Assembly: GCA_030849075.1 (NCBI GenBank) | Contig: JASAOO010003071.1 | Location: 1-20,333 of the forward strand | Reading direction: 5' to 3' | Length of the DNA: 20,333 nt | Source of the DNA: Zelonia costaricensis | Taxonomy: Eukaryota; Euglenozoa; Kinetoplastea; Trypanosomatida; Trypanosomatidae | In this document: positions 1-10,317 of the stretch, one piece after another | How the letters are laid out: every line of letters begins with the position of its first letter | Numbering within the stretch: position 1 is the first letter of the stretch | Position numbers and translations under genes: made by a program | Notes under the pieces: generated by a model | What the model was told of the DNA's origin: nothing | Database searches by the model: none | Seen by the model: only the letters and a program-made list of their open reading frames with translations

Positions 1-1061
1 AAGAGAGGAGGTGCGGGTGGAGGGACGATGAACGTAGAGAATGGGGGGAAGGACGTGCGTAAAACGAAAATAAAGCAGGAGGGCGGTCGGAACGGAAGGG
101 GGGGATGGGGGTGGGGTGTGGGGAGGCGGGAGGTGAAGGCAGATCCGCAGCACAAGGCTCGCGCGCTGTCTCTCCTCCCTTCTATCACGCACAAAGAAGC
201 ACACTTCCCCTCGCTTTCTTTCCAGTGAGGCAGGGGGGCAGGGCAGAGAGGGGAGGGGGGCTCAGGACAGAGAAGCGAAAGAGGAAAACAAACACAAGAA
301 AAGGGATGCACAGCGGCAAAATGAAAAAGAGAAAAAAAACGGAGACAACGCGGGCACGGACGACACTCCGACGCAGTAGCACGACCACGAGACCGCCCTC
401 GTGCACGCAACGCAGGAGGGAAAGGCAACAATGACTGGAAGGAAGAAGTTGAGGGAAGAGGGTGGGAGGAGCGGGCAGCAGCGTAAGAAAAGAAAGAGAA
501 GAGGGAGACGTGAGAGGTGCTGACGGGGGGACCTTGCGGGGAGAAACGAAAAATGATGGCGAAGGTAAGGGAGTGGGGTGATACTGGCACCAGCGAGGTG
601 TGGAGGGAGCGACACGGAAGGGGGGGGAGGGGGGGGCGGATGGTCGACGGCTCCAAATGGAGGGAAGAAGGAAGGGCACGTGAAAGGGGAGGAGGAATAG
701 AGCGTCCGATGCAACGCAGACGCGAAGCGTTGTGTCCCAACAAGAAGCGGAAAAACGAGTGGAGGGAAAGTGAGGCACAAGGAGTGGAGTTTCTGATAGG
801 CACGTAGCGACTAGCCGATGATGCGGCAGGTCGCTGAGGTCGGTGCAGGTAGGGGTGGGGGGGATGCGGGTCGCGAAGCGGCACACACGTTAGCAGAGGA
901 GAGCAAGGGGGGACAGAGGGCTCCACGTCACCACGCTCTGGATGACCGGAAGGAATACGGCAAGAGAGCCAGTAACCAGCTCACCTCACGTGGGGGGGGA
1001 GATGAGAATCGCGAATGCCGATCAGACGCGTCAGAACGCGACGTGCAACACCGGCCGTCAG

Positions 1062-1083
1062 CACACACACACACACACACACA
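1062..1083. repeat. (CA)11 microsatellite
   Basis: A perfect CA run on +, followed by more irregular CA-rich sequence. Confidence 0.95.
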
Positions 1084-1441
1084 GACGCCAACACAAAAAG
1101 GCAAACGCGACAGTCGTCAACACGGGTAAGGAGAAGAGCGGGGGGAAGTGGGACGGGTGCAAGACACACGCGTGTGCACCACAGGAAACACGGTGACACA
1201 AGGCAGCGCTCGAGGGGGGCAAACAGGAGAATAGGAGCGCCTGCACAGCACCGAACCACCTGGGAGAGAAAAAGTCGGTGGAGGGGTCAGGGCAGACGGA
1301 GCAGAGGCCGCACACGCCAACGATGTACGCCGCAGAGATCAAAGCAAACACGGGAGAAGAAGAAAAAAAGAACACACGCGACAAGCGAGGTAGAGAACAA
1401 GCTAACCGGAAACGAACGATGGGACAGAGGTGTCACGTATG

Positions 1442-1466
1442 CACACACAAGCACACACACACACAC
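1442..1466. repeat. Interrupted (CA)n microsatellite
   Basis: Two CA runs separated by AG at 1450-1451. Confidence 0.9.
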
Positions 1467-2140
1467 GCTCACACGCTGCACGCGCAGAAGCACAAGTGGC
1501 TGCGCGAACGGACAAGTCCGTGTGCAGCTCCGAAAAGAGAGAAAAGAGGGAGCAGAAGGAGCTCGCAGACGCGTACAGGGGCGGCACACTCGGACAAGGG
1601 GACACACGGAGGAGCGCACCACAGACAGACACACACAGCAAACACACAATCCAAAATAGAGAAGCAGAGACCAGCCACCAGGCAATGTCAGGAAAGAAGA
1701 GAATCCGTTCCGCGTCGCCTTGAGTTCACAGCTTTAGAAACAGTCAAGCACAACGAAGTAGGATGACGTCACAACAGCTCACAAAATCTCGTCAAGGGCG
1801 AGACGAGAAAAAAAAAACGGCACAGTCACAACTATCGTAGCTGTCTGTTTTTTTCCGGCTGGTGTTATCTTCCGATTCTCGTTCGCTTTTTTTTCTTCTC
1901 TTTGTTCTTCTTTTCGTTTCGCTTCTTCTCTCTGTTGTGCTTATTACCACCTCACCCACCTCTGTGGGTGTGGGAAGATTTCCTTGACAAGTAGACGATG
2001 ACCGCACGTGCGGATGCAGACACACACACAACAGTGCGCTTCCTTTCTCAAGATCTTCTTTTCTGCTCGCCGGCGTCGTCGCGTCTTCCACGGGAATGGA
2101 GGCAGCAGGGGAAAGCAGAAGATACGAGTGGATAAGAGGT

Positions 2141-2165
2141 GGGGGAGGGAGGGAGGGAGGGAGGG
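2141..2165 (+). repeat. (GGGA)n tract, strong G-quadruplex motif
   Basis: Six G-runs of at least three bases, separated by single A residues. Confidence 0.9.
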
Positions 2166-2550
2166 AAGAGGGCGTGTGTTGCACGGTTGCCACTCGGTAT
2201 TCGCCACGCTGCAGCGAGTGAGCACGACGTGAGCAAGCGAAACAAAGGAGCGAAGCGGTGAGGGAAACCAGGCGGTAAGGTGGTGGAGCGACGATGCGCG
2301 CGGGAGGCGAGCAGGCGGCGGCTGGGGACGCGTCGGCGCGTGGGTGGGGACTGACGAGGGGGGAGGTTGATGAAGGCTCGGGTGTCGGTGCAGATGCGTG
2401 TCGCTGTTCGTCTGCTTCGTGGCGTTCCTCGCTCTTCTTTCCACGCGCGCAGGTCCCGGCGGCGCAGCGCTGCGACAAGGACCTCTGCGAGGAGAAGAAG
2501 AGAAAGGCAGAGAGGGAAAGGGACAAGGCGACCAAGGAATGAAGCGGTGC

Positions 2551-2592
2551 GGGTTGGGGGCCGGGGGAGGGTGGAGGGTGGAGGGTGGAGGG
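2551..2592 (+). repeat. Short tandem repeat GGGTGGA and G-rich tract
   Basis: Three full copies of a 7-base unit (2569-2589) plus a partial fourth, preceded by G5 runs. G-quadruplex formation on + is possible. Confidence 0.85.
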
Positions 2593-2886
2593 ATGACGAT
2601 GTAATACCGGTAGGCGCGCACAGCCTGAGAGTCGAGCTAGTGGACGGGGGGAGGTGGGAGGTGAAGTGGATGACGGAGAAGACGACCAGCAGCCGCGTGC
2701 GTGTACGAGTGTGGACCGCGCGTTGAACGCGGAAACAGCGGAATGGTGAAGGACAGAGGAGGGGGGAGGAAGAAGGCGTATGGTGAAGGGTGGCGGGAAA
2801 CGCGCGGGGAGAGGGGGAGCCGGAGAAAGTCAACAGAAACGACGAAGGCAGTCGGCAAGGGACTTTTTGCGCGTGTATGCGCGTGT

Positions 2887-2888
<2 letters not shown>

Positions 2889-2922
<34 letters not shown>
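2889..2922. repeat. (GT)17 microsatellite
   Basis: A perfect GT run of 34 bases on +. It is inverted relative to the (CA)13 tract 164 bases to its right. Confidence 0.96.
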
Positions 2923-2925
<3 letters not shown>

Positions 2926-3086
2926 AATGTACACATGATCGTTGGTTTGTGAGTGCAAGGGATCGTGTGGGAGGGGAAGAGCAGGACAGTGGAGGGGAAG
3001 AGAGAGTTGGCAGGCGTGAAGAGCGACGGAGATCTGCGTGTGGGTGGGCGTGCGTGTGTGGGCGCGCATCTCGCCGAGGCGCAGAA

Positions 3087-3112
3087 CACACACACACACA
3101 CACACACACACA
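3087..3112. repeat. (CA)13 microsatellite
   Basis: A perfect CA run of 26 bases on +, able to pair with the GT run at 2889-2922. Confidence 0.96.
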
Positions 3113-3835
3113 GAGAGACTCGGAGACGCGTTCCTTCGCATCTGCCATTTTCTGCACACAGAGGTGCTGGCGCTCGTGGAGTGGAGGCAACGCACGTGTT
3201 GCCGCCTTTATCGAGTGTACCGCACGCAGGGAGTCCCGAGGGCAGAGCTGAGCAAGGCATCCATGAGTTTCCGCACCAGCACCTCTTTCCCGCAAGCCTA
3301 CGAAGACACATGCACTCCGTGGCACTTCTGTGGGAGCTCCGTGAAACAGATTTGATGGGTCGTGCTGTTGTGCTTCGGTGATGTTTGTTTGTTTTTTTCT
3401 CGTGGATTCGTTGCAGGTGGGCCTCCCTCTACAGACTCGCGCTGCCTCGATCGGCGGAAAGGAGGGGCATGGAAACACAACGCAGACCTCCGCGTAGGAG
3501 AAACCGGGAAGCGGGTTGAGACTGCAGCAGCGCACTGTGACTCCCCCAGCCTCTTTCCTATGCCCCCTTGGCGTGAGTCTGTGGTGTTGCCCTCCTGCCC
3601 CTGTCATCACTCTACAAGAGGCCGTTTCCAGCGAGGCAGTGCGAGAGCGGGTGGATGCAAAACAGAAAACTAAAGAGGTGGGCGAGCGTCCCTTCCTCGC
3701 AGGCATCCGGCGCACGGCACTGGGGTTGGGGAGAGGGGGGGGGAAGGTTCCACTCCCCTCCTTCGCTGTTGTTTCCGTTTCCGTGTCCTACGTCGCCGTG
3801 GAGGCCACACCGTGGAGGAAGAAGAGCCACAAATA
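3113..3835. other. Higher-complexity island next to the (CA)13 tract
   Basis: This stretch of about 720 bases has balanced, non-repetitive sequence, unlike the simple tracts on both sides. A T-rich run ending in GTTGCAG (AG at 3415-3416, + strand) resembles an acceptor, but the next ATG opens only 16 codons. A minus-strand frame that stays open across it starts at GTG and runs into CA-repeat translation. The length is near that of Leishmania SIDER retroposon remnants, but I could not recognise their signature. Confidence 0.3.
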
Positions 3836-5100
3836 GGGAAGAACAGGAAGGTACAAGAAGGAACCAAGCGAGCGAAACGGAGAGAACACGGAAGAGAAAA
3901 AAAAGACGGTGATGTGGTCACACCACAAGCGAGAAAAAAAAAGCCATTGTTGCCCACGCGCACCAAACACAGACGCACACACGCACACGCTCAGCCACAC
4001 GCACGCCGAGTCTTTTTTTTTTCGCTCTGCGCCTGTGCCCGCGCGGGCGACTTGGTGTGTCTGTGTGCGTTTATGCATGAGTAATTCCCGAACTAAGTGC
4101 ATAGGAGTGGCAAAGGAAAAGAGAAAGCACAACAGAGAAGAAAGGCCAAAGTCGTCTCACGCGTCGCGATGCATGGGCAAGCACGTGGGAAGGTCAAACA
4201 GCCCCGTCTCGATAGGCGCCTGGAGCAAGGGAAGAACAGAGAGGGGAGGGCCGCGGAGCGTGCCAATAGATAGAGAGAGACGGCGGAGAAAGAGAGAAAA
4301 GGAAAAGCACATCGAACACGCACAGAGATCCGTGACAAGAAGGCGGAAGGCAGCCAAGGGACACTGAGAACGCGTGCGCGCGAGCTTGCGGCCTGTCTGA
4401 CGCGAGGAAGAGGCACGCGGTGCGGGTACGAGAGCACGCCGGCGAGGCGCAAAGGGGGCCAGCGGTGGCAAAGACGCAACGTGAGAGGTGGAGAAGGAAA
4501 AGAAGTGACTCGTGAATGAGCTGAAGCGTGGATGCGTGATGTGGAGGGGTGAGAAGACGGTGACCAGTGGTGCCCACACCCACGCACACACGCACAAACA
4601 CGTGGGATTGGGGGGAGGAGATGTGAAGGAGGGGGGAGGGGAGAGGGGAGAGGGATGCCGAGCGAGGTGCAAGACGCGCACTCGCGAGGGAAGGCACAAA
4701 AAAGGGAAGCAAGAAGGCGGATGTGCGTACACACACACACATACACACACACACACGTTCACCAAGGTGAACACGGCCAGGCACATGAGAGTACTACTTC
4801 GTGTTCGTATGTGTGTCTGTGTGCGTGAGAGAGAGAGAGCTCTCCTTTCCTCTGCTTCTCGCTGCTCCACGCTGAGAATACGCGCTCGTGGCGGCGGCAC
4901 CTCAGCGCAGAATGGAATTCACAACAGGAAAAGAAAGCGTGCCGTGAAGCAGCAACAACAAAAAAAAGGAAAAACAGTCATAGCGAACACATCAACACAA
5001 AGCAACGCGTGAACGTAGAGGAGCCAACCCAGCCTATTCCTTCTCGGAGCTGAGGACTCGGGAAGAAGTACTCACACACCAAAAGAAGCGAAGGACACGG
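3836..5100. other. Purine-rich (+) non-coding stretch
   Basis: It is A/G-rich with CA words and an interrupted CA tract at 4729-4756. Long frames on the minus strand read as Ser/Pro/Leu/Arg/Cys-rich simple sequence. I see no gene. Confidence 0.55.
4729..4756. repeat. Interrupted (AC)n microsatellite
   Basis: An AC run of 28 bases with one T interruption at 4742. Confidence 0.93.
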
Positions 5101-5890
5101 AGGCAAACAACCACAATAAGACACCGGGGAGACCTTTTTTTTGTTGTTGTTAAGAGAAGAGACACATGAGAACAAATGCACAAGAGATGTTGCTGCATGG
5201 CGGTGTGCACTTGTACACACCACAGGGACATCAGCAGGCGCGGAACGGGGGCTGGGCAGGCGGAGGTTCACGGCCGCAAGGACGGGCAGTGACATGCACA
5301 GATGTGCAGTGGTGTCTTTTCCTTCTCTGTTCCTCTCCTTCTTCCCGCGTGCGTTGAGGAAAGCGCGAGCAGAAGATGAAGAGAAAACAAACAAGAAAGA
5401 GGCCGTTCACCACAGCAGCAAAAAAGGCAGCGATACACCCGACGCGGCGCTGAAGTGAAGAAACAAAGGAGACTTGCACACGTCTGATAGTGCCCGTGGG
5501 CGAGCAGCACACACCCACGCCTGGACACTCGCTTGTGCCGTGAAGAAGCATGGAGCACCATCGTGCTGTGGGGCCTGGCGGTGCTCGCCTACGTCTCAGC
5601 TCCCCACGCTTGCTTTTCCTCGTGTGTATGGGTCGAGGACGCGCGACGCTGCGGTGCTCTCGCAAAGACCGCTTGTGCGCGCGTGGCAGTGTTGGCCTCC
5701 GTGACGGCGCGAGTTTGCGCATTTCACACAGTGTGAGCTTGTGTGTCCGCGCGGGTTTGGAGCGTCCGAATCGTGCCCGTGTCATCGATGCGCACGCACA
5801 GATGTACCCCACTGTTCTTCTTCTCCTTTGTTTTCGCTTTTCCTTCCCAGCAAGGAGCCTCGTGCGCAGTGGGCGAGACAGCTAAAAGGA
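5101..5890. other. Mixed-composition island with acceptor-like + tract
   Basis: A T-rich tract at 5135-5150 ends in TTAAG (AG at 5153-5154) on +, and an ATG follows at 5166, opening 63 codons to 5357. The next 400 bases have higher complexity than the flanks, but frames near 5533 begin with TTG rather than ATG. Nothing is recognised; coding function is doubtful. Confidence 0.35.
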
Positions 5891-6718
5891 GGTACAAGAG
5901 GAAAGAGAGCAGCGCTCGATGACTTCGGGAAACAACAACACAAACGAGAGAGAGGCAGTAACAGGAGAAACAACACAAGAGGCCGACGACGGCACAGTCG
6001 CATAACAGGCCGGGAGCGCGCACGCTAACGCGCCGCGATGCACGGGCCAACACCAAGAAAAAAAAAAACGGGACACGGAAAAGAGCAGAAGAGCAGGCGG
6101 CGGAGGCATCAGCGCGGGCGAAACAAGACAAGACTGAAGCATCTTCAATCCAACACACTTCAAACCAACACACACACATATACATGCGGATTGAGTTGTG
6201 ACAACGTGGCGAATGACGACGCAGCAATGAGAAGGGGGGGAAGAAAAAGAAACAGCACACAGACACACACAGACACACACACACCTACAAACACGCGCAC
6301 ACGAGTGCATCGAGCACCTCACACAGGTGAAACAGCGAAAGCTGTGAGCTGAGCAAGAGCGACAACGCGCGGCACGGCAACGACAAGGGCACCCGGCACA
6401 GAGAAGAAAGTGTCCTCGGTGCTCGCCACGAAAACTGCGAAAACACAGGGAGAAATCAGAGCAAAGACGCTAGCTGTGCCTGCGTGAAGGAGAGTGCCGG
6501 TGTGCATGCGTTTGTGTGTGTGTACATGAGGATGTGTTTGGCTGCATCTACGAAAGACGGAACTGCGCTGGGCGCGCGCGCAGTCCACCATGACATGACG
6601 GCACACGTACAGCGCACTGCGCAGACTTTCACGAATCGAAAACGCAAAACTAAAAACCACGTGCCAACCTTGTTTCACGGCACCGAAGCTAACACATGAC
6701 AGACGCACGCACGCCCTC

Positions 6719-6762
6719 TCACACAGACTGACAGACAGACACACACACAGACACACACACAA
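6719..6762. repeat. Mixed CA/ACAG tract
   Basis: Alternating ACAG and CA units. A similar mixed tract is at 6255-6286. Confidence 0.85.
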
Positions 6763-6866
6763 GTGCACAAACGGACAAGCAACCACAACACAAAAAAAGA
6801 GAAGAATGCCGAACCACGGGGGGAGGGTCGAAAGACGGAGTCCTGCAGCACTCAGTGAAACCTTTG

Positions 6867-6889
6867 CACACACACACACACACACACAC
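6867..6889. repeat. (CA)11 microsatellite
   Basis: A perfect CA run of 23 bases on +. Confidence 0.95.
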
Positions 6890-7399
6890 GCATGCACATG
6901 CACACCCTGCATGATGCAGAGTGGGAGCAGAAGAAGGGGGAGGGTGAGGAAGAAGAGCCATGAGTTGGCAGTTGCAATAACCAAACGAACAAGCGAAAAA
7001 AAGGCAGGTCAAGACGAAGAAAACAAGGAAGACTCCCTGAGGCACGTCCATGTAAGGCTCAAGTGCGCGCCGGATGCTCTGAGCCGCATTCTCTGCTCCA
7101 CGCAGTGCGCCGTGTGCGAGCAATTCTTCAGCGAAGCGGGGGGGGCCAACAAGCCACAACACACACACGCAAGCACGCACGAGGAAAAGAGAGAGTGGTA
7201 GCTCCAGGAGCGCGCTCGGCCGGCTCTTCACTTTGCGTCAAGCGGGTGCAGAGTCTGCCGAGTCGGCGAATGGGTGACGGGGAAGACTGTAGATACAGTT
7301 TTGTGTTTAGACGGTACAGGGCGAATGGGAAACTCAAACGAAAAAAAAAGGAGTCAGCAGTTGACGGGCTACCGGAGAGGACGGGAGAGGGTAGGCGAT

Positions 7400-7404
<5 letters not shown>

Positions 7405-7433
<29 letters not shown>
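7405..7433. repeat. (CA)14 microsatellite
   Basis: A perfect CA run of 29 bases on +. Confidence 0.95.
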
Positions 7434-8249
7434 CAGCAGCGCGCGCGGCGAAAGAGAAACCGTGGCCCGATGGCGACACAAAAGGCGCAGCATGTAACGC
7501 CGACGATAGGGATAAGCAAGTGTGTGACAGGAGAGGGAGCGGGAGAGAGCGAGAAAGGGCCAAAAGGAGAAGCAGGCGGTCGCACACAGAGTAAAAAGAA
7601 AAAAAGGACAACACACATGCGCGGAGCTTGAGGAAGGGCCAGAGGCGAGCAGGTGATCGTGTCGGTCGTTCGGTGTTGGAAATAGGAAGGTGAGGCCGGG
7701 TGGGGGGGGGGGGCACGCGGGTGGTCCAGTGGAGAGAGAGAAAGAGAGAGAGAGACAAGAGAGCAATCGTAAAACGAAAAAAGAAGAGTAAACAAACGGA
7801 GGAAGCCAGCAGACAGCACACTGTTCTTCAGTGTGTTCGAGCACGCATAGGAGGGAAATCTTTTAAAAAAAGTGGGGAGAGATGTTGAAACGGATTCCCG
7901 CAAAGGAGCCAGAAGTAGGGGGGATTCTGGAAGAAGACACCCATGAAGGGGGCTTGCTTTCAGCAATCGGTGCGATGCTCTGAAATCAGTAAAGGAGAAA
8001 CAAACCATGAAAAGCAATCAGTGCCGGGAAAAGAGAAAAAAGGAAGAACGCAAACACAAGTGACGTGGACCACACACACACACGCAGACACTGACACAGT
8101 CCAACACGCACACATACCCAAGTCAGGGGGAGGACGAGCGGGGAGAAGAAAAAAAAGAAGAGGATGCGAAAAGGCAAAGGCGCGAGGAGGGGGGGGTGTT
8201 ATTCATCACCGCGCACCCAGCCTTTTGGGAGGGGGATTATGGGGGAAGA

Positions 8250-8384
8250 TCAGGGCAAACACGATAAAGAAGGCACAGGGTGTGAAGTTAACACGGAGAA
8301 CGAAGACAGGAAACGCGGAGGGGGATGGGCAAGGCTCGCCGCTGCTGCCGCCGTACAGCGCCACTCAGCATCCAGCTGAGCCAT
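8250..8384 (-). CDS. Candidate small ORF, 44 aa, unknown function
   Basis: Not recognised. The ORF starts MAQLDAEWRC, has an Ala/Gly-coding stretch near residues 11-15 and ends in TGA. Its support is positional. The ATG sits in a strong context (AAAAAATGG: A at -3, G at +4). It lies 11 bases after a textbook acceptor CTCTCTCACAG (AG at 8397-8396), itself preceded by a C/T tract running back to about 8421. This matches the geometry at the RNA-binding protein gene on the same strand. Against it, the length is short, third-position G/C is only slightly above half, and there is no recognisable domain. It could equally be the 5' end of a non-coding trans-spliced RNA. Confidence 0.22.
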   Translation of the reverse strand: MAQLDAEWRCTAAAAASLAHPPPRFLSSFSVLTSHPVPSLSCLP

Positions 8385-8395
8385 TTTTTCTTCTT

Positions 8396-8421
8396 CTGTG
8401 AGAGAGGGTAGAGGAGAGCAG
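8396..8421 (-). promoter_or_regulatory. Candidate SL trans-splice acceptor
   Basis: Minus-strand C/T tract followed by CACAG, with the AG at 8397-8396. It resembles the acceptor of the RNA-binding protein gene and lies 11 bases before an ATG. Confidence 0.4.
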
Positions 8422-10090
8422 TGGCGTGGGATTTTTTGTTTTTCTTTCGCGTGTACCTTTGTGAAGATGGCGCGCAAGTGAAACCCTCAGAAAAGAAGTT
8501 CTCTGCGGTGCGCCATCTGCCATCCCTTGCACCTCCACAGTTGGTTTGGCGAGTTTCTTTCCTTTTTTTTTGCGCTCCAGGGGATCATCGATGCGAGGAG
8601 GGGGGAGGAGAAGGGTGATGCGCAACGGTGCCACTCTTGCGCGCTCACGCACGTCACGGCAGCACTGGAAAGAAAAAAAAAAACGAAAGAGTGAAAGAGC
8701 TGCTTCTGATGAGGGAGGGGGAGGGAAAGGAGAAGAAAAAAAAAAAGCAGCGGAAGCAAATTCCTGAGTGGTGTTGGAGACGGGGAAGGGGGAAGACGCT
8801 GGAACAATCTAGCGCAGGAGGGTGGCGCGGTGGGAACCAGGAGAAGGGTGCACGGAGGAGGAGGGAGGGGGGGCACACACACAGATAAACTGTAAAGCAG
8901 CACGCAAGGGGACAACAGGCGAGACGACACGTGCCCAGAAGAGATGCGGCGATGTTGAGGCCACACGAAGCAGCAAGAAGAACAGCAGCGGCCCGCCGCC
9001 CACACGCACCCATGCACACATGCACACACGCAAACGCGCAGTGGCACAGAACCCCATTCGTGGCAGGCATCGTGGGATGCGAAGGACAAACACGAAGCGA
9101 CGCATGCAATAACAGCGAGGAGAAAAAAGGGAAAAAAGAAGAGCGCAGCAGCAGCAGCAGCCGCAGCGCGTGTACAAAGAAGAAAAAAAGGGGCGTTGCG
9201 GCAGCTTCTTCGCCTGTACCGATCTTGTGCCAGTTTCACCTTTTGAGGGGGTTCGTTATACTTGGCGCGGCGTAGCGTGGAGTGCAGATCGAAGGGGGGA
9301 GGGGAAAGGGGCGGTGGTGGCGAGGTGTCGAGAACTTAAAAAGAGTCAGAAGATGAGGAGATCCCTACATGCCGCGCATGTTGTCTGTTTGCGTGTTATA
9401 GATATCAAAAAGAAAAAATGGTGGACGGAGCAAGGTTGCGCGGAGACACAAAACAGGGAGAAGGCAAGGAAACAGAAGGAGGACGAAGGGGCTGAGAGCG
9501 CACAACGAAAACAAAAAAAAGCAACGCAAAGCCGTCAACGCTCAAAGACGAACACACACAAACACAAGCACAGACAAGCACACGTTATGGCTTAAAGGGA
9601 GAAGAACGGGGGGAGGAGAGAGAGGCACGTGTGCGCGTGTGGTGAGGTGCAGATGCTTGGACAGGGCGAGCACCAGAAAAACGAATAACCGGAATCGAGA
9701 AAGAAGAGAATGGGGGTGGGAAATGGGAAAAGAGCGAGTCAGAGAAGGAGGACGGCAAAACGACAGGGCAGCCCTGTTTCTACTTTTTTTTGTTCTTTCC
9801 TTTGCGGGTGTATGTGAAGAAGGAGAATGCGTGGAGGGAGATAAGAGAAAATGAAGTCGAAGACGTGTTTTGCTTTGTGCCTCATCATGTGGGTCCTCTC
9901 TGCGCAACGCGCAGACACGCACGACGAATTGCACACGTTCGTCGGCGCAGCCAGTCATCGACCCACTACAGATCTGGAGAGCTGCTCTCCTCACCGTTGC
10001 ATACCTTTTCGTTTTTTTTTTCAAAAGTGAAACATGAAAAGGACACTGGCCAGCTTCGCCGGCACTTCGCTGGTCTTCAGCGTCAACCCT
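8401..10090. other. Non-coding stretch with minus-strand SL-acceptor-like sites
   Basis: It is mostly purine-rich on +. Read on the minus strand, 8746-8706 is a C/T tract ending in ATCAG, and 8688-8665 is a T-rich tract ending in TTTCCAG. Both have good SL-acceptor form. Neither is followed by a convincing ORF: the nearest downstream ATG opens only about 33 codons. Near 9780-10020 the + strand becomes T-richer. Long frames on both strands are low-complexity. Confidence 0.5.
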
Positions 10091-10125
10091 CCCCCCCCCC
10101 CCCCCACACACACACACACACACAC
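10091..10125. repeat. C15 homopolymer followed by (AC)10
   Basis: Fifteen C residues (10091-10105) run straight into a CA tract. This is the only long C-run on the + strand, whereas G-runs on + are common. Confidence 0.95.
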
Positions 10126-10223
10126 TATGGCAGAGCTCACCGCTTCGTTTGTCGGCGCCGCGTCATCGAGTACTACCGGGGAAACACGAAAAGCCTGGCT
10201 TTTTGACAGAGGCGATGCAACAC

Positions 10224-10251
10224 GGGGGTGGGAGTGGGGGTGGGGGGTGGG
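10224..10251 (+). repeat. G-quadruplex motif
   Basis: Five G-runs of three to six bases with loops of one to three bases on +. Confidence 0.75.
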
Positions 10252-10302
10252 AGCGAACTGAGACGGCAGCGTGGAAAGGCAGCGCAGACGGGGGACAGGC
10301 GA

Positions 10303-10317
10303 GGGGGGGGGGGGGGG
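10303..10317 (+). repeat. G15 homopolymer
   Basis: Fifteen consecutive G residues, complementary to the C15 run about 200 bases to the left. Confidence 0.95.

Larger units (their letters stand above)
1..2060. other. Purine-rich (+) non-coding stretch with a T-rich island
   Basis: Positions 1-1800 are A/G-rich on + with CA tracts at 1062-1083 and 1442-1466 and G-runs near 101-116 and 619-637. Around 1830-1970 the + strand becomes T/C-rich and ends in an AG at 1976-1977, an acceptor-like arrangement; the ATG at 1998 opens only about 45 codons. On the minus strand a C/T tract ends in CTTCCAG (AG at 436-435). No gene is recognised. Confidence 0.5.
2061..2888. other. G-rich non-coding stretch
   Basis: The + strand is very G-rich and includes the (GGGA)n block at 2141-2165 and a 7-base tandem repeat at 2569-2592. 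No gene is supported on either strand. Confidence 0.55.
5891..8249. other. Non-coding stretch rich in CA repeats
   Basis: The + strand is A/G- and CA-rich, with CA or mixed ACAG tracts at 6255-6286, 6719-6762, 6867-6889 and 7405-7433 and a G12 run at 7702-7713. Frames on the minus strand translate to Cys/Val repeats and Ser/Leu/Phe-rich low complexity. No gene, RNA or mobile element is recognised. Confidence 0.55.

Noticed and set aside
2048..3715. 555-codon open frame on the minus strand
   Set aside because: It starts at GTG, contains translated CA/GT repeats (CVCVCV, THTHTH) and Ser/Pro/Arg-rich low complexity. Lack of stops is expected on a pyrimidine-rich strand.
5533..5736. 67-codon frame on + with a hydrophobic segment
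   Set aside because: It opens at TTG and has no ATG anywhere in frame. The composition is only mildly G/C-rich at third positions.
6255..7433. Array of CA tracts looking like regularly spaced repeats (CRISPR-like)
   Set aside because: The tracts are dinucleotide microsatellites of different lengths at irregular spacing, and the genome is eukaryotic.
9880..9895. C-box-like ATGATGA on the minus strand (snoRNA)
   Set aside because: No D box (CTGA) lies within about 100 bases downstream. The motif alone is expected by chance.
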